A stretch of DNA of 64,000 bases from Solirubrobacterales bacterium (GTDB lineage: Bacteria; Actinomycetota; Thermoleophilia; Solirubrobacterales; 70-9): positions 62,001-126,000 of the forward strand of contig JAFKLL010000012.1 of the NCBI GenBank assembly GCA_017304845.1, read 5' to 3'. Numbering within the stretch: the first letter of the stretch is position 1; every line of letters begins with the position of its first letter. A program made the translations under genes and the position numbers. A model generated the notes under the pieces. It was given only the letters and a program-made list of their open reading frames with translations, was not told the origin of the DNA and made no database searches. Of this stretch, positions 1-7,906 are shown piece by piece.

Positions 1-531
1 TCCGGCAGCACCGTCCCGGTGTACGCGGACGCCTTCGACGTCTCCGACCCGATCGGCACCCCCAAGGGCCTCAACACCGCCAACCCGAACCTGCCGATCG
101 CCTTCGCCGACACGGTCAGCCAGTTCGTCACCGAGGGAATCCCCCTGACCGCGACCAGGCGCCAGTACCAGACGGTCACCCGGGCCGGGGTCAAGATCCC
201 GATCCACGGCGGCGACTACGAGCCGTTCGGTTCCTTCAACACGATCTGGGGCCCGTGGGTGCCGGGGCAGGGCATCACCGAGGTCTCGGATGGCTCCAGC
301 TTCATCCAGGCCGTCCACCTGACCGGCGCCAAGTGCCCGCAGGCCAGCATGATCCTCACCTACTCGCAGTCCGAGAACCCGAAGTCCAAGCACTACGCCG
401 ACCAGACCAAGCTCTTCTCGAAGAAGCGCTGGGTCACCGACCGTTTCTGCCCGAACCAGCAGAAGCGATCGCCCGGCCTGAAGGTCACCAGGTTCGGCGG
501 TGGCGCGAAGGCGGCGCGGCGCGGATTCTGA
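1..531 (+). CDS. Penicillin acylase family protein, C-terminal fragment
   Basis: The frame is open from the first base of the window, so this is the last 176 residues of a longer gene. The segment carries features I associate with the C-terminal end of the beta subunit of penicillin/acyl-homoserine-lactone acylases: a GSFNTIWGP stretch, a GSSFIQAV strand, then LTYSQSENPKSKHYADQT, followed by a lysine/arginine-rich finish after FCPNQQ. In this Ntn-hydrolase family the enzyme is exported, cleaves itself and hydrolyses amide bonds of N-acyl compounds. The catalytic serine and linker would lie upstream of the window, so activity cannot be judged. The GTG at 19 is internal and should not be taken as the start. 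Confidence 0.8.
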   Translation, partial: SGSTVPVYADAFDVSDPIGTPKGLNTANPNLPIAFADTVSQFVTEGIPLTATRRQYQTVTRAGVKIPIHGGDYEPFGSFNTIWGPWVPGQGITEVSDGSSFIQAVHLTGAKCPQASMILTYSQSENPKSKHYADQTKLFSKKRWVTDRFCPNQQKRSPGLKVTRFGGGAKAARRGF

Positions 532-583
532 GTCGATCCGGGCCCGTGGCATGGCCGCGGGCCCGGGGAGCTACCTTCTATAG

Positions 584-1195
584 GTGGATCGTGAAGGCCT
601 GATCGAGTTGCTCTCGGGCCGGATCGCCGACCGCAGGGTCATCGAGGCGATCGCGGCCGTGCCCAGGGAGTTGTTCGTGCCGGAACGGGAACGACGGCAC
701 GCCTGGGAGAACCGCCCGCTGCCGATCGGCGCCGGGCAGACCATCTCCCAGCCCGAGATCGTCGCCACGATGTGCCAGCTTCTTGCGCCCCGGGAGGAGG
801 ACGTCGTGCTCGACGTGGGCGGCGGGTCCGGCTACCACGCGGCCGTGCTGGCGCGGCTGGCGCGATGGGTCTTCTCGATCGAGCGTCACGCCACCCTGGT
901 CGAGGACGCCCGCCGCTCTCTGGCGGCGGCGTCGGTGGACAACGTCACCGTCATCTACGGCGACGGGTCGCGGGGCCTGCCGGAGCAGGCCCCCTTCGAT
1001 GCGATCAACGTCGCCGCCGCGGCCTCGGGCGAGGTTCCCGCGGCCCTCACCGCGCAGCTCGCCGAGGGTGGGCGGATGGTGGTTCCGGTCGGCAGGTTCG
1101 ATCAGTGGCTCGAACTCTGGCGCCGCGAGGACGGCGAGCTCGAGCGGGTCCGTCTCGTGCCGGTCTCGTTCGTGCCGCTGGTCGAGGAGGGTTGA
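584..1195 (+). CDS. pcm: Protein-L-isoaspartate O-methyltransferase
   Basis: This 203-residue protein is close to the usual PCMT length. It has the family hallmark RPLPIGAGQTISQPEIVATM at about residues 44-63, followed by the SAM-binding motif I VVLDVGGGSGY at 74-84. The enzyme methylates abnormal L-isoaspartyl residues so that damaged proteins can be repaired; it is cytosolic. The GTG start at 584 is chosen because the MDREGLIELL helix fits the family N-terminus. It lies 52 bases after the acylase gene and 30 bases before a second methyltransferase, so the two may be co-transcribed. A rhodanese-like or general class I methyltransferase is unlikely given the QTISQP motif. Confidence 0.9.
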   Translation: MDREGLIELLSGRIADRRVIEAIAAVPRELFVPERERRHAWENRPLPIGAGQTISQPEIVATMCQLLAPREEDVVLDVGGGSGYHAAVLARLARWVFSIERHATLVEDARRSLAAASVDNVTVIYGDGSRGLPEQAPFDAINVAAAASGEVPAALTAQLAEGGRMVVPVGRFDQWLELWRREDGELERVRLVPVSFVPLVEEG

Positions 1196-1225
1196 GGCCC
1201 GCCGCCAGGATCTAGGATCAGCGAC

Positions 1226-1903
1226 ATGGCGAAAGCGACCACCGTCTTCGATCAGCAGGCAGCGACCTACTCGGGTCCGAGGGAGAAGTTGATCCCGCAG
1301 CTGTCCCGGTTCTACGGCATGGTGCCGGAGGCCGTCGGGCTCGCCTCGCCGACCGACGGGCCGCCGCGGATCCTGGATCTGGGCGCCGGGACGGGCCTGC
1401 TCGCGGCCGCGGTCGCGGAGGCGTATCCCGAGGCGACGTTCACGCTGTTCGACTTCTCGCCGCGGATGCTGGAACAGGCGCGGGCGGCGCTGGGCGAACG
1501 GGCCGAGGTCGTGGTCGGCGACATGTACGAGAGCATCCCGGAAGGTCCCTGGGACGCGGTGATCTCGGCCCTCGCGATCCACCACATGACCGACGAGGGC
1601 AAGCGCCACGTCTACGAGTCCGCCTTCGCCCAGCTCCGGCCCGGCGGCGTCTTCGTCAATGCGGAGCACGTGCTGGGGGAGACCCCCGCGCTCCAGGACC
1701 ACTACGCCGAGTGGCATCGGCGGCAGGCCTTCGAGAAGGGCCTGACCGAGGCGGAGTGGGTAGACACCGTGGAGCGCATGAGCCACGACCACCTCACACC
1801 GCTCTCGACCCAGCTCGGTTGGCTCCGCGAGATCGGGTTCACGGACGTCGACTGCCTGCTCAAGGACCACGGCTTCGCGGTCCTCTTCGGGCGCCGTCCC
1901 TGA
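1226..1903 (+). CDS. Class I SAM-dependent methyltransferase
   Basis: The 225-residue product has a Rossmann methyltransferase core with ILDLGAGTGLLAAAVAE at residues 49-65 (motif I), a following acidic residue in FTLFDFSPRML, and a DAVISALAIHHM stretch typical of UbiE/COQ5-like and trans-aconitate-methyltransferase-like small-molecule enzymes. The substrate cannot be read from the sequence. The gene follows pcm on the same strand, and its 3' end lies four bases from the convergent hydrolase gene at 1908. No signal peptide or membrane segment is evident. Confidence 0.85.
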   Translation: MAKATTVFDQQAATYSGPREKLIPQLSRFYGMVPEAVGLASPTDGPPRILDLGAGTGLLAAAVAEAYPEATFTLFDFSPRMLEQARAALGERAEVVVGDMYESIPEGPWDAVISALAIHHMTDEGKRHVYESAFAQLRPGGVFVNAEHVLGETPALQDHYAEWHRRQAFEKGLTEAEWVDTVERMSHDHLTPLSTQLGWLREIGFTDVDCLLKDHGFAVLFGRRP

Positions 1904-1907
1904 GCGA

Positions 1908-2705
1908 TCAGATCAGCCGGGCGGTGCCGGCGATCAGCTCCGCGACCTCGAGCGGAACCTCGAGCTGCGGACAGTGGCCGACCCCGTCCAACTCGACGTA
2001 CTCGGCCCCGGGCAGCCACTCCTCGCGGTAGCGGACCGCGTAGGAGGGCCAGGGGAGCAGCCGGTCCTCGGTGCCCCAGACGAAGCGGACCGGGCAATCG
2101 ATCCGCGCCGCGTCGAGGTTGAATCCCTCGCGCCGGGCCAACTCGACCATCGGCAGCGCCGCCGGGCAACTGGCGGCGCCGAGGATCTGATGGGCGACCA
2201 GCTCCGGGGTGAGGAGCGAAGGGTCGGAGACGATGAAGCGGGTGGCCTGCCGGCGCCCCTCCGCCGTCGACGCGATCTGATCGGCGAAGGGCGCGGCCTT
2301 CGCCACCGCCTTCTGCTGGGGGATGAAGAAGTCGAGGGCGTGGAGCTCCTGGGCCTCGGCGGACCAACCGCCGGCCGGGGAGATCCCGGTCACGGTCAGG
2401 GCCCGGCCCCGGCTGGCGAGCTGGAAGGAGACGAAGCCGCCGAGCGAGTTGCCGACCAGGTGGGCGGCCTCGAACCCGGCTTCGTCCATCATCGTCTCGA
2501 CCCCGTCGGGGAGCGAGTCGACTGTGAGCTCGCCGAGTGGCGGGCCGCCGGCATGGCCGGGCATGGTCACGGCGAGCACGTCGAACCGCGCCTCGAGGCG
2601 GGGCAGCACCAGCTCCCAGGTTCGCCAGGTGTCGGTGAAGCCGTGGATCAGGACCAGGGGAGGCCCGGACCCGCCGCGATGGAAGGGTGTGAACGAGGAT
2701 TCCAC
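1908..2705 (-). CDS. Alpha/beta hydrolase
   Basis: The 265-residue protein has a complete alpha/beta-hydrolase triad: an oxyanion HGF at 21-23, nucleophile Ser87 in VGNSLGG, an acid in WGTEDRLLPW, and His244 in GVGHCPQ. It is a close relative of the hydrolase at 34165-34959: same length, same position of the serine, and the same GHCP ending. It is probably a carboxylesterase or C-C bond hydrolase; the substrate is unknown. It is divergent from the FadR-type regulator at 2741, and the 35-base gap holds a FadR-like half-operator, so it may be under that regulator's control. Confidence 0.85.
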   Translation of the reverse strand: MESSFTPFHRGGSGPPLVLIHGFTDTWRTWELVLPRLEARFDVLAVTMPGHAGGPPLGELTVDSLPDGVETMMDEAGFEAAHLVGNSLGGFVSFQLASRGRALTVTGISPAGGWSAEAQELHALDFFIPQQKAVAKAAPFADQIASTAEGRRQATRFIVSDPSLLTPELVAHQILGAASCPAALPMVELARREGFNLDAARIDCPVRFVWGTEDRLLPWPSYAVRYREEWLPGAEYVELDGVGHCPQLEVPLEVAELIAGTARLI

Positions 2706-2720
2706 GCGGCGCAGTCTTTC

Positions 2721-2737
2721 AACTGGTACAAACCGGG
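2721..2737. promoter_or_regulatory. Candidate FadR-type operator, one strong half
   Basis: The sequence AACTGGTACAAACCGGG has the left half AACTGGT identical to the perfect operator at 3546-3562, but a weak right half. It sits between the divergent hydrolase and the FadR-type regulator gene, where autoregulation would be expected. This is inference from the shared half-site. Confidence 0.4.
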
Positions 2738-2740
2738 GCC

Positions 2741-3424
2741 ATGAGTTCCGGTCGCTCCGCCACAGTCTCCCTGCGGGTCCACGACGCTCTGCGCCGTCAG
2801 ATCCTCGAGGGCGAGCTCGAACCGGGCAGTCCCGTCCCCTCGGAGAGGGTGCTGGCCGAGGAGTTCGGCGTGAACCGTCACGCGGTCCGCGAGGCGCTGA
2901 AGCGGCTCCAGCAGGCGAGCCTGGTCAGGATCACCCACGGTGGCGCCACCCGGGTGCTCGATTGGCGCGACACCGGCGGGCTGGAGGTTCTGCTCGATCT
3001 GGCCGGCGACGCGAACCCTCCGGCCGAGATCATCCGCTCGGTGCTGGAGATGCGGGCTTCGATCGGAGTGGACGCCGCCCGGCTCTGCGCCGAGCGGGCG
3101 ACCCAGAGCGAACGGGACCAGGTCGAGGCGCTGGCCGCCCGCGCGGCCGGGCTGATCGGCTCGGGCGACGACGAGTTGCTGGACCAGGCCTTCGCCGAGT
3201 TCTGGATGTCGATCGTGGTCGGCTCCGGCAACATCGCCTACCGGCTCTCCCTGAACTCGCTCCTGGCGGCGCTGCTCACCTTCGGCGACGTGGCCGACCG
3301 GATCCGCCCGGACGACCCCGAGATCATCGGGCGCCTGGGTAGGGCGATCGGCGCGGTCGACCCGGAGACGGCGGCCGAGGTGGCCGCCCACATGCTCCGA
3401 GCAGACGTCGAACGCGCGGCCTAA
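2741..3424 (+). CDS. FadR-type GntR family transcriptional regulator
   Basis: The 227-residue protein has an N-terminal GntR winged helix (about residues 10-75, with GSPVPSERVLAEEFGVNRHAV) and an all-helical C-terminal ligand domain. The wing and linker (ITHGGATRVLDWRDTGGL) resemble the region of Escherichia coli FadR that reads HGKPTKVNNFWETSGL, suggesting a true FadR_C relative rather than only an FCD-domain protein. Such regulators respond to acyl-CoA. A perfect FadR-style palindrome lies upstream of the next gene (sterol desaturase) and a half-site lies before this one, so self-control and control of its neighbours are likely. Confidence 0.85.
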   Translation: MSSGRSATVSLRVHDALRRQILEGELEPGSPVPSERVLAEEFGVNRHAVREALKRLQQASLVRITHGGATRVLDWRDTGGLEVLLDLAGDANPPAEIIRSVLEMRASIGVDAARLCAERATQSERDQVEALAARAAGLIGSGDDELLDQAFAEFWMSIVVGSGNIAYRLSLNSLLAALLTFGDVADRIRPDDPEIIGRLGRAIGAVDPETAAEVAAHMLRADVERAA

Positions 3425-3441
3425 CCAGGCCTCATCCCCAT

Positions 3442-3508
3442 CCCAGAGCCCGCGAGATGCAGATTGGGGGCGCTATGTGGCGTGGATATGCATCTCGCGG
3501 GCTCTGGG
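3442..3508. repeat. Perfect 20-bp inverted repeat with 27-base loop
   Basis: The left arm at 3442-3461 (CCCAGAGCCCGCGAGATGCA) is exactly complementary to the right arm at 3489-3508. There is no T-run after it, so it is not a classical terminator. It lies between the FadR-type regulator and the sterol-desaturase promoter. It may be a bidirectional stem-loop, an RNA structure or a repeat-family element. Confidence 0.85.
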
Positions 3509-3528
3509 GGAGTGGGAGGAGGTGCGGG

Positions 3529-3557
3529 TTGTGATCGTCTTCGACAACTGGTATAAC
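3529..3557 (+). promoter_or_regulatory. Promoter for sterol desaturase gene
   Basis: A -35-like TTGTGA at 3529-3534 and a -10 TATAAC at 3552-3557 are separated by 17 bases. The predicted start of transcription is only a few bases before the ATG at 3568, giving an almost leaderless message. The -10 box lies inside the FadR-type palindrome. Confidence 0.6.
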
Positions 3558-3562
3558 CAGTT
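3546..3562. promoter_or_regulatory. Perfect FadR-type operator
   Basis: AACTGGTATAACCAGTT is a perfect 7-3-7 palindrome and matches the known FadR core TGGTNNNACCA. It covers the -10 box of the sterol-desaturase promoter, so binding would block RNA polymerase. The FadR-type regulator is encoded immediately upstream. Confidence 0.75.
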
Positions 3563-3567
3563 ACGCA

Positions 3568-4509
3568 ATGAGTGATCTGATCCTTTACGCGATCCCGTTC
3601 TTCGTCCTCGCGATGGTTCTCGAGTACCTGACTCTCCGGCATGCCGCGCATGAGCATGGGGAGGAAGCCCCGATCGGCTTCGAGGCCAAGGACACCGGGA
3701 CCAGCCTGACCATGGGCATGGGCCACCTGGTGATCGCCGGCGCCTGGAAGCTGGTCGTGCTGGTCGTCTACGCGGCTATCTACTCGATCAGCCCGATCCA
3801 GCTATCGCCCTCCGACTGGTGGACCTGGGTCCTGCTCTTCTTCGCCGACGACCTCGCCTACTACTGCTTCCATCGCAGCCACCACCGCATCCGGCTCTTC
3901 TGGGCGATGCATGTGGTCCACCACTCCTCCGAGCACTACAACCTCTCCACCGCGCTCCGGCAGGACTGGTCGCCGTTCAGCTCGATCTTCTTCTGGATGC
4001 CGTCGGCACTCCTCTTCGAGCCGTGGATGATCTACCTCGCCCTCTCCTGGAGCCTGCTCTACCAATTCCTGCTCCACACCGAGGCGGTGCGCAAGCTGCC
4101 CCGGCCGATCGAGTTCATCTTCAACACGCCCAGCCACCACCGGGTCCACCACGGTTCGCAGGAGCAGTACCTGGACAAGAACTACGCCGGCATCCTGATC
4201 ATCTGGGACCGGATGTTCGGCACCTTCGAGCCCGAGCAGGAACGGGTCCGGTACGGCCTGACCAAGAACATCGACACCTTCCACCCGGTCAAGGTCGCCT
4301 ATGGCGAGTACGTAAACATCTGGCGGGACATCCGCGCCGCCGACCGCTGGCGGGACCGCGTCGGCTACGCCTTCAAGGGGCCGGGGTGGAAGCCGGCCGG
4401 CTCAGACCGCGTCGCGGCGGAAGCAGCCGACCAGGTGGGTGTTGACGATCCCGGCGGCTTCCATCAGCGCGTACATGTTGGTCGGGCCGACGAACTTGAA
4501 GCCCCTTGA
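3568..4509 (+). CDS. Sterol desaturase / fatty acid hydroxylase superfamily membrane protein
   Basis: The 313-residue protein has several hydrophobic helices (about 3-22, 52-75, 84-100, 137-168). It carries the histidine boxes of the di-iron fatty acid hydroxylase superfamily: HRSHH at 102-106, HVVHHSSEHYN from 115, and SHHRVHHG at 189-196. Members use a di-iron centre in the membrane to hydroxylate or desaturate lipids; the exact lipid is unknown. Control by a FadR-type regulator (operator at 3546) suggests a link to fatty-acid status. The last 36 residues overlap the convergent tag gene by about 108 bases, which is unusually long. The conserved domain ends before that overlap. Confidence 0.85.
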   Translation: MSDLILYAIPFFVLAMVLEYLTLRHAAHEHGEEAPIGFEAKDTGTSLTMGMGHLVIAGAWKLVVLVVYAAIYSISPIQLSPSDWWTWVLLFFADDLAYYCFHRSHHRIRLFWAMHVVHHSSEHYNLSTALRQDWSPFSSIFFWMPSALLFEPWMIYLALSWSLLYQFLLHTEAVRKLPRPIEFIFNTPSHHRVHHGSQEQYLDKNYAGILIIWDRMFGTFEPEQERVRYGLTKNIDTFHPVKVAYGEYVNIWRDIRAADRWRDRVGYAFKGPGWKPAGSDRVAAEAADQVGVDDPGGFHQRVHVGRADELEAP

Positions 4510-4974
4510 ACGGAGTTCCTTGGCCAGCGCCGTCGATTCCGGCGAGCTGGTCGGGACCCCCGACTGATCCTTCGGCGAGGGCGAGCGCTCCGGCGCGAAC
4601 GAGGCGATCAACGCCTCCAGGCCGCCGTCCTCCCGCAGGGCGATCGCCCGGGCGGCGTTGTTCCTGGTCGCCTCGATCTTGGCCCGGGCCCGGATGATCC
4701 CCTCGTTGCCCATCAGCTCCTCGACGTCGGCGTCGCTCAGGCCGGCGCAGTAGTCGAGGTCGAAGTCTCGGAACGCCTCGCGGAAGGCGGGCCGCTTGCG
4801 AAGGATCGTCGCCCAGCTCAGGCCGGCCTGGAAGGCCTCGAGCGAGAGGCGCTCGAACATCTCCCGCTCGCCCTCGATCGCGACTCCCCACTCCTCGTCG
4901 TGGTAGGCGCGCATCATCTCGCTGCCGTCGGCCCAGACGCAGCGGACCAGTCCATCCTGTTCGAGATCGGCCAT
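4402..4974 (-). CDS. tag: DNA-3-methyladenine glycosylase I
   Basis: The 190-residue product matches the Tag family in length and motifs. The zinc ligands are visible as Cys12 (RCVWA), His25 (AYHDEEWG) and the C-terminal pair in NTHLVGC. The catalytic glutamate lies in LEAFQAGLSW, and the RGFKFVGPTNMYALM stretch is characteristic. It removes 3-methyladenine from alkylated DNA as the first step of base excision repair. The ATG at 4974 is chosen because conserved sequence begins shortly after it; the open frame extends further upstream without family similarity. Its 3' end overlaps the convergent desaturase gene. Confidence 0.93.
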   Translation of the reverse strand: MADLEQDGLVRCVWADGSEMMRAYHDEEWGVAIEGEREMFERLSLEAFQAGLSWATILRKRPAFREAFRDFDLDYCAGLSDADVEELMGNEGIIRARAKIEATRNNAARAIALREDGGLEALIASFAPERSPSPKDQSGVPTSSPESTALAKELRSRGFKFVGPTNMYALMEAAGIVNTHLVGCFRRDAV

Positions 4975-5016
4975 CGTCCCATTCTCCCAACCGTCCCCCG
5001 GCGGTAGCGTGGAGGC

Positions 5017-5754
5017 ATGAGGATCACGGCCTCCAGCCTCGCTGTCCTCGCTCTGGCCCTGGCTCTGTTGGGCGGGTCCGCCTCGGCCGCCGAAAGGCAG
5101 CCGATCGGGCGTTCGGTCGACGGCCGACCGCTGGCGGCCTGGAGGCAGGGAGCGGCGCGGCCGGGCTTCCGGGTGCTGGTGGTCGGTTCGATCCACGGCG
5201 ACGAGCGTCAGGGGATGCGGGTCGTCTCGAGCCTGCGTCAGCGCCTCGCCGGCAGGCGAGGCCCGAAGGGGATCGGGCTGTGGACGATCCGCACGGTCAA
5301 CCCCGACGGCATCGCGAGGAGGCAACGCCAGAACGCGCGTGGGGTGGACCTGAACCGGAACTTCCCCTTCCGGTGGGACGGCAGCCTGACCGGCGGCTAC
5401 TACTCCGGGCCTCGTCCCGCGTCCGAACCCGAGACCAGGGCGGTGATGCGGCTCTCGCGGCGGGTCGGCTTCGACCTCGCGATCTGGTTCCACCAACCCT
5501 GGGGACGCACCCTGGCGCCCTGCAACGAGGATCGCCGCTGGGCCTTCCTCTACGCCAGGCTGTCAGGCCTGAGCGCCGGCGGAGGCTGCAACCGCGGCCA
5601 CTATCCGGGCAGCGCCGTGAGCTGGCAGCACCACACCACCCGCACGGTCTCCTTCGCGGTCGAGTTCGGGCCGGGGACGATCCGGCGGGCGGTGATCAAG
5701 CGCCACACCCGGGCGGTGGTCCGCCTCGCCAAGCGGATGCGGGTCGCGGGCTAG
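5017..5754 (+). CDS. Secreted M14-family zinc carboxypeptidase (MpaA/murein peptide amidase-like)
   Basis: The 245-residue protein begins with a clear signal peptide (MRITASSLAVLALALALLGG, then ASA-AE). The M14 zinc site is visible: His60 and Glu63 in IHGDERQ, a later histidine in IWFHQPWG, and the catalytic glutamate in FAVEFGPG. The substrate-binding arginine motif RGVDLNRNF is intact. Relatives cleave gamma-D-glutamyl-diaminopimelate bonds in peptidoglycan peptides or act as carboxypeptidases; the exported location fits cell-wall turnover. The stop codon overlaps that of the convergent FG-GAP gene. Confidence 0.87.
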   Translation: MRITASSLAVLALALALLGGSASAAERQPIGRSVDGRPLAAWRQGAARPGFRVLVVGSIHGDERQGMRVVSSLRQRLAGRRGPKGIGLWTIRTVNPDGIARRQRQNARGVDLNRNFPFRWDGSLTGGYYSGPRPASEPETRAVMRLSRRVGFDLAIWFHQPWGRTLAPCNEDRRWAFLYARLSGLSAGGGCNRGHYPGSAVSWQHHTTRTVSFAVEFGPGTIRRAVIKRHTRAVVRLAKRMRVAG

Positions 5755-7769
5755 CGCCGACGCTTGCTCAGGATCTTGACCTTCCCGGTCCGCTTGGAGG
5801 TCGTCCTGCCCTTGAAGGTGAGGCTCACTCTGGCCTGGAGCCTCCCCTTCGCGTTCCTCTTGACCGGGATCCGGAACTTGGCCACGGTCCTGCCCTTGCC
5901 GATCAGCGAGGAGGAACGGAAGGCCTTCGGCGTGATCCTCCCGGTGAGCTTCCGCGGCGCGGTCGCCTTGACGACGTAGGCGCCGGCACGGTCCGTGCCG
6001 AGGTTGGAGACGGTCGCGACCACCAGCAGCTTCTTCCCGGCCTTGATCTTCTTCGCCGACTTGATCTTCATGGTCAGCTTCGCGTTGCTGGGCGGATCCG
6101 GCGCTTCCAGCAGCGTCCCGAAGACGGGAACCTCGATCGGGCGCTCGGAGGCGTCGCTCGAGATCTCGATGGTCGCCTGGAAGAGGCCGGTGCGGGATGC
6201 GTTCTGGCGCATGGTCACCTCGAGGTTGCAGCTGGCCCCGACCGCGAGGGGGCCGGCCGGGCAGTCGCCACGGTCGACCGCGAACGGCTCCGGGTCGATG
6301 CCGCCGATCTCGAGCTTGGTCAGGTTCAGGGGCAGGTCGCCGGTCGAGCGGACTGTCACCTGCTGCGGGGCGATCAACTCGGCATCGGCAGGCACCTCGC
6401 CGAAATCGATCGACTCGGGAGCGATCGCGATTCCCGACGAAGCCTTGGAGAGCATGATCGCGACGCCCGGGGCTTGGCTGCTGGAACCCGAGTTGCCGCT
6501 GGCCGCGGCGAGGTCGAGTCGGCCGTCGCCGTTGGCGTCGAGGCTAGCGCTCTTCTGCGGGTAGAACTGGGTGGATCCGATCGACGGAATCGAGAAGGGC
6601 CCGGCCGCGTCGAGCGCGATGTGCCCTTCGCCGTCGCCGAGCGCCACCTGGAAACCGGCATCGCCGAACTGCGGCAGGGCCAGGTCCTCGTTGCCGTCAC
6701 CGTCGTAGTCGCCGATCGAGACCGGGCTGGCGCCGTAGACCGCGACCGAGGTGCGCTCCGCGCTCTGGATGACCGGCCCGCCCGGGCCGCCCAGCGCGGT
6801 CCGGGTCACGTCCTCGCCTTCGACGTTCCGCTCCTTGAAGACGATGTCGTCGTACTCGTCGCCGTTGAGGTCGATCTGCTGGACGTCGTAGAGATAGGCG
6901 CCGGCGGGAGGTTGGTAGAGGGTCACGGGGCTGCCGTACGTGCTCGCGCCGCTCGACTTCGCGTAGAGCAGCCGGTCGGGACTCGTGCTCTCCGGGTCGT
7001 ACTGGGGGTCGGAGATCATCACCAGGTCGTCGGCGTCGCCGGCCGTCGTTCCGTCGAAGTCGCCCATCGCGGTCGAGACGATTCCGTCGTAATCCTGGGC
7101 CGTTCCGACCGCGGGCACGGGGACGGTTCCGCTCGGGGTGCTGAAGGTGCCGCTGCCGTCGTTCTGCATGTAGACGTACTTGTTGCCGTAGAGGCCGAGG
7201 ACCATGTCGACCGACCCGTCTCCGTCCTTGTCCCCGAAGGAGGAGGAGAGGTAGTAGGCGGCGAGGTTCGAGCCGCCGAGATCCAAGGTCGAGCTCGGCA
7301 CGGTCCCGAACGACTCGTGCGGATTGGTGGTCGCGCCGTCGATCCTTCCGTTCAGGTAGGTCTCGATCCAGGTCGGCGTGAGCGAGTCGCCGACGATCAG
7401 GTCCTCGTCTCCGTCATCGTCGACATCGACGGCGTGGATGGTGAACCGGCTGTTGACATTGGGCGCGTTCGAGCCGATCGGGTTGCTGGCCGAGGGCGTC
7501 AACGTGCCGTCGGAGCTGCCGAGGTAGATGTAGATGTTTCGGTGGCCGTCGCTCGAGATGGCGAGGTCGTCATATCCGTCGCCGTCGAAGTCCGCGGCCG
7601 CGATGTCATACGGGACATACGAGACCGGAAGCACGGTCTGGTCGTCGACGCTCACCGGCGCCGCCACGAGGGGACTGTTCGGCCCAGGCTCGAACTTCAG
7701 GGCCGAGGCGGTGGTCGGCGATGCGATCAGGCCGAGCAGGACGGCCCCCAGCAGCATGTACTTGCGCAA
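5751..7769 (-). CDS. Secreted FG-GAP repeat / choice-of-anchor D protein
   Basis: The start is taken as TTG at 7769, five bases after GAGGGAG, giving 672 residues beginning MRKYMLLGAVLLGL with a signal peptide ending near TASA. The N-terminal two thirds carries repeated calcium-loop motifs such as DFDGDGYDDLA, DVDDDGDEDLI, DKDGDGSVDM and DYDGDGNEDLA, as in FG-GAP/VCBS beta-propellers. Next comes an Ig-like region (SIDFGEVPADAELIAPQQVTV) of the choice-of-anchor D type, then a very basic C-terminal domain rich in lysine and arginine. Relatives lie at 54253-56864 and 57405-60977. The protein is probably exposed at the cell surface; its role is unknown. Confidence 0.85.
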   Translation of the reverse strand: MRKYMLLGAVLLGLIASPTTASALKFEPGPNSPLVAAPVSVDDQTVLPVSYVPYDIAAADFDGDGYDDLAISSDGHRNIYIYLGSSDGTLTPSASNPIGSNAPNVNSRFTIHAVDVDDDGDEDLIVGDSLTPTWIETYLNGRIDGATTNPHESFGTVPSSTLDLGGSNLAAYYLSSSFGDKDGDGSVDMVLGLYGNKYVYMQNDGSGTFSTPSGTVPVPAVGTAQDYDGIVSTAMGDFDGTTAGDADDLVMISDPQYDPESTSPDRLLYAKSSGASTYGSPVTLYQPPAGAYLYDVQQIDLNGDEYDDIVFKERNVEGEDVTRTALGGPGGPVIQSAERTSVAVYGASPVSIGDYDGDGNEDLALPQFGDAGFQVALGDGEGHIALDAAGPFSIPSIGSTQFYPQKSASLDANGDGRLDLAAASGNSGSSSQAPGVAIMLSKASSGIAIAPESIDFGEVPADAELIAPQQVTVRSTGDLPLNLTKLEIGGIDPEPFAVDRGDCPAGPLAVGASCNLEVTMRQNASRTGLFQATIEISSDASERPIEVPVFGTLLEAPDPPSNAKLTMKIKSAKKIKAGKKLLVVATVSNLGTDRAGAYVVKATAPRKLTGRITPKAFRSSSLIGKGRTVAKFRIPVKRNAKGRLQARVSLTFKGRTTSKRTGKVKILSKRRR

Positions 7770-7804
7770 GATATCTCCCTCGGATGGACTTCGTTCCACA
7801 GTAC

Positions 7805-7818
7805 CGAACACCGTCCGG
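7805..7818. promoter_or_regulatory. Shared palindromic element upstream of FG-GAP gene
   Basis: CGAACACCGTCCGG lies 36 bases upstream of the FG-GAP start at 7769 and differs at one base from CGAACACCGTTCGG, found 40 bases upstream of the paralogue at 60977. The core CGAAC-ACC-GTTCG of the second copy is an inverted repeat. A shared activator or repressor site is inferred. Confidence 0.45.
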
Positions 7819-7861
7819 GAGGCCAAGCTGCGGGCCGTCTGAAATTCGTTCAACCGATCAG

Positions 7862-7890
7862 TTGACAATTTTCCCGGGCCCGGCTATGTT
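7862..7890 (+). promoter_or_regulatory. Promoter of the ArsR operon
   Basis: TTGACA at 7862-7867 and TATGTT at 7885-7890 are separated by 17 bases, a strong housekeeping-type promoter. The predicted first transcribed base falls at about 7897-7898, on the ATG of the ArsR gene, so the message would be leaderless. Confidence 0.7.
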
Positions 7891-7906
7891 CAACCACATG
7901 GTTGAA
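7889..7906. promoter_or_regulatory. ArsR-type operator overlapping -10 and start codon
   Basis: TTCAACCACATGGTTGAA is an almost perfect 18-base palindrome over the end of the -10 box and the first codons of the ArsR gene. A weaker related element, TTCAACCGATCAGTTGAC, lies at 7849-7866 across the -35 box. This arrangement suits autorepression. Confidence 0.7.

Noticed and set aside
5280-7865. An 861-codon plus-strand open frame opposite the FG-GAP gene
   Set aside because: It is an antisense shadow in GC-rich DNA: rich in Arg, Gly, Asp and Val without domain motifs, while the opposite strand has a signal peptide and repeated calcium loops.
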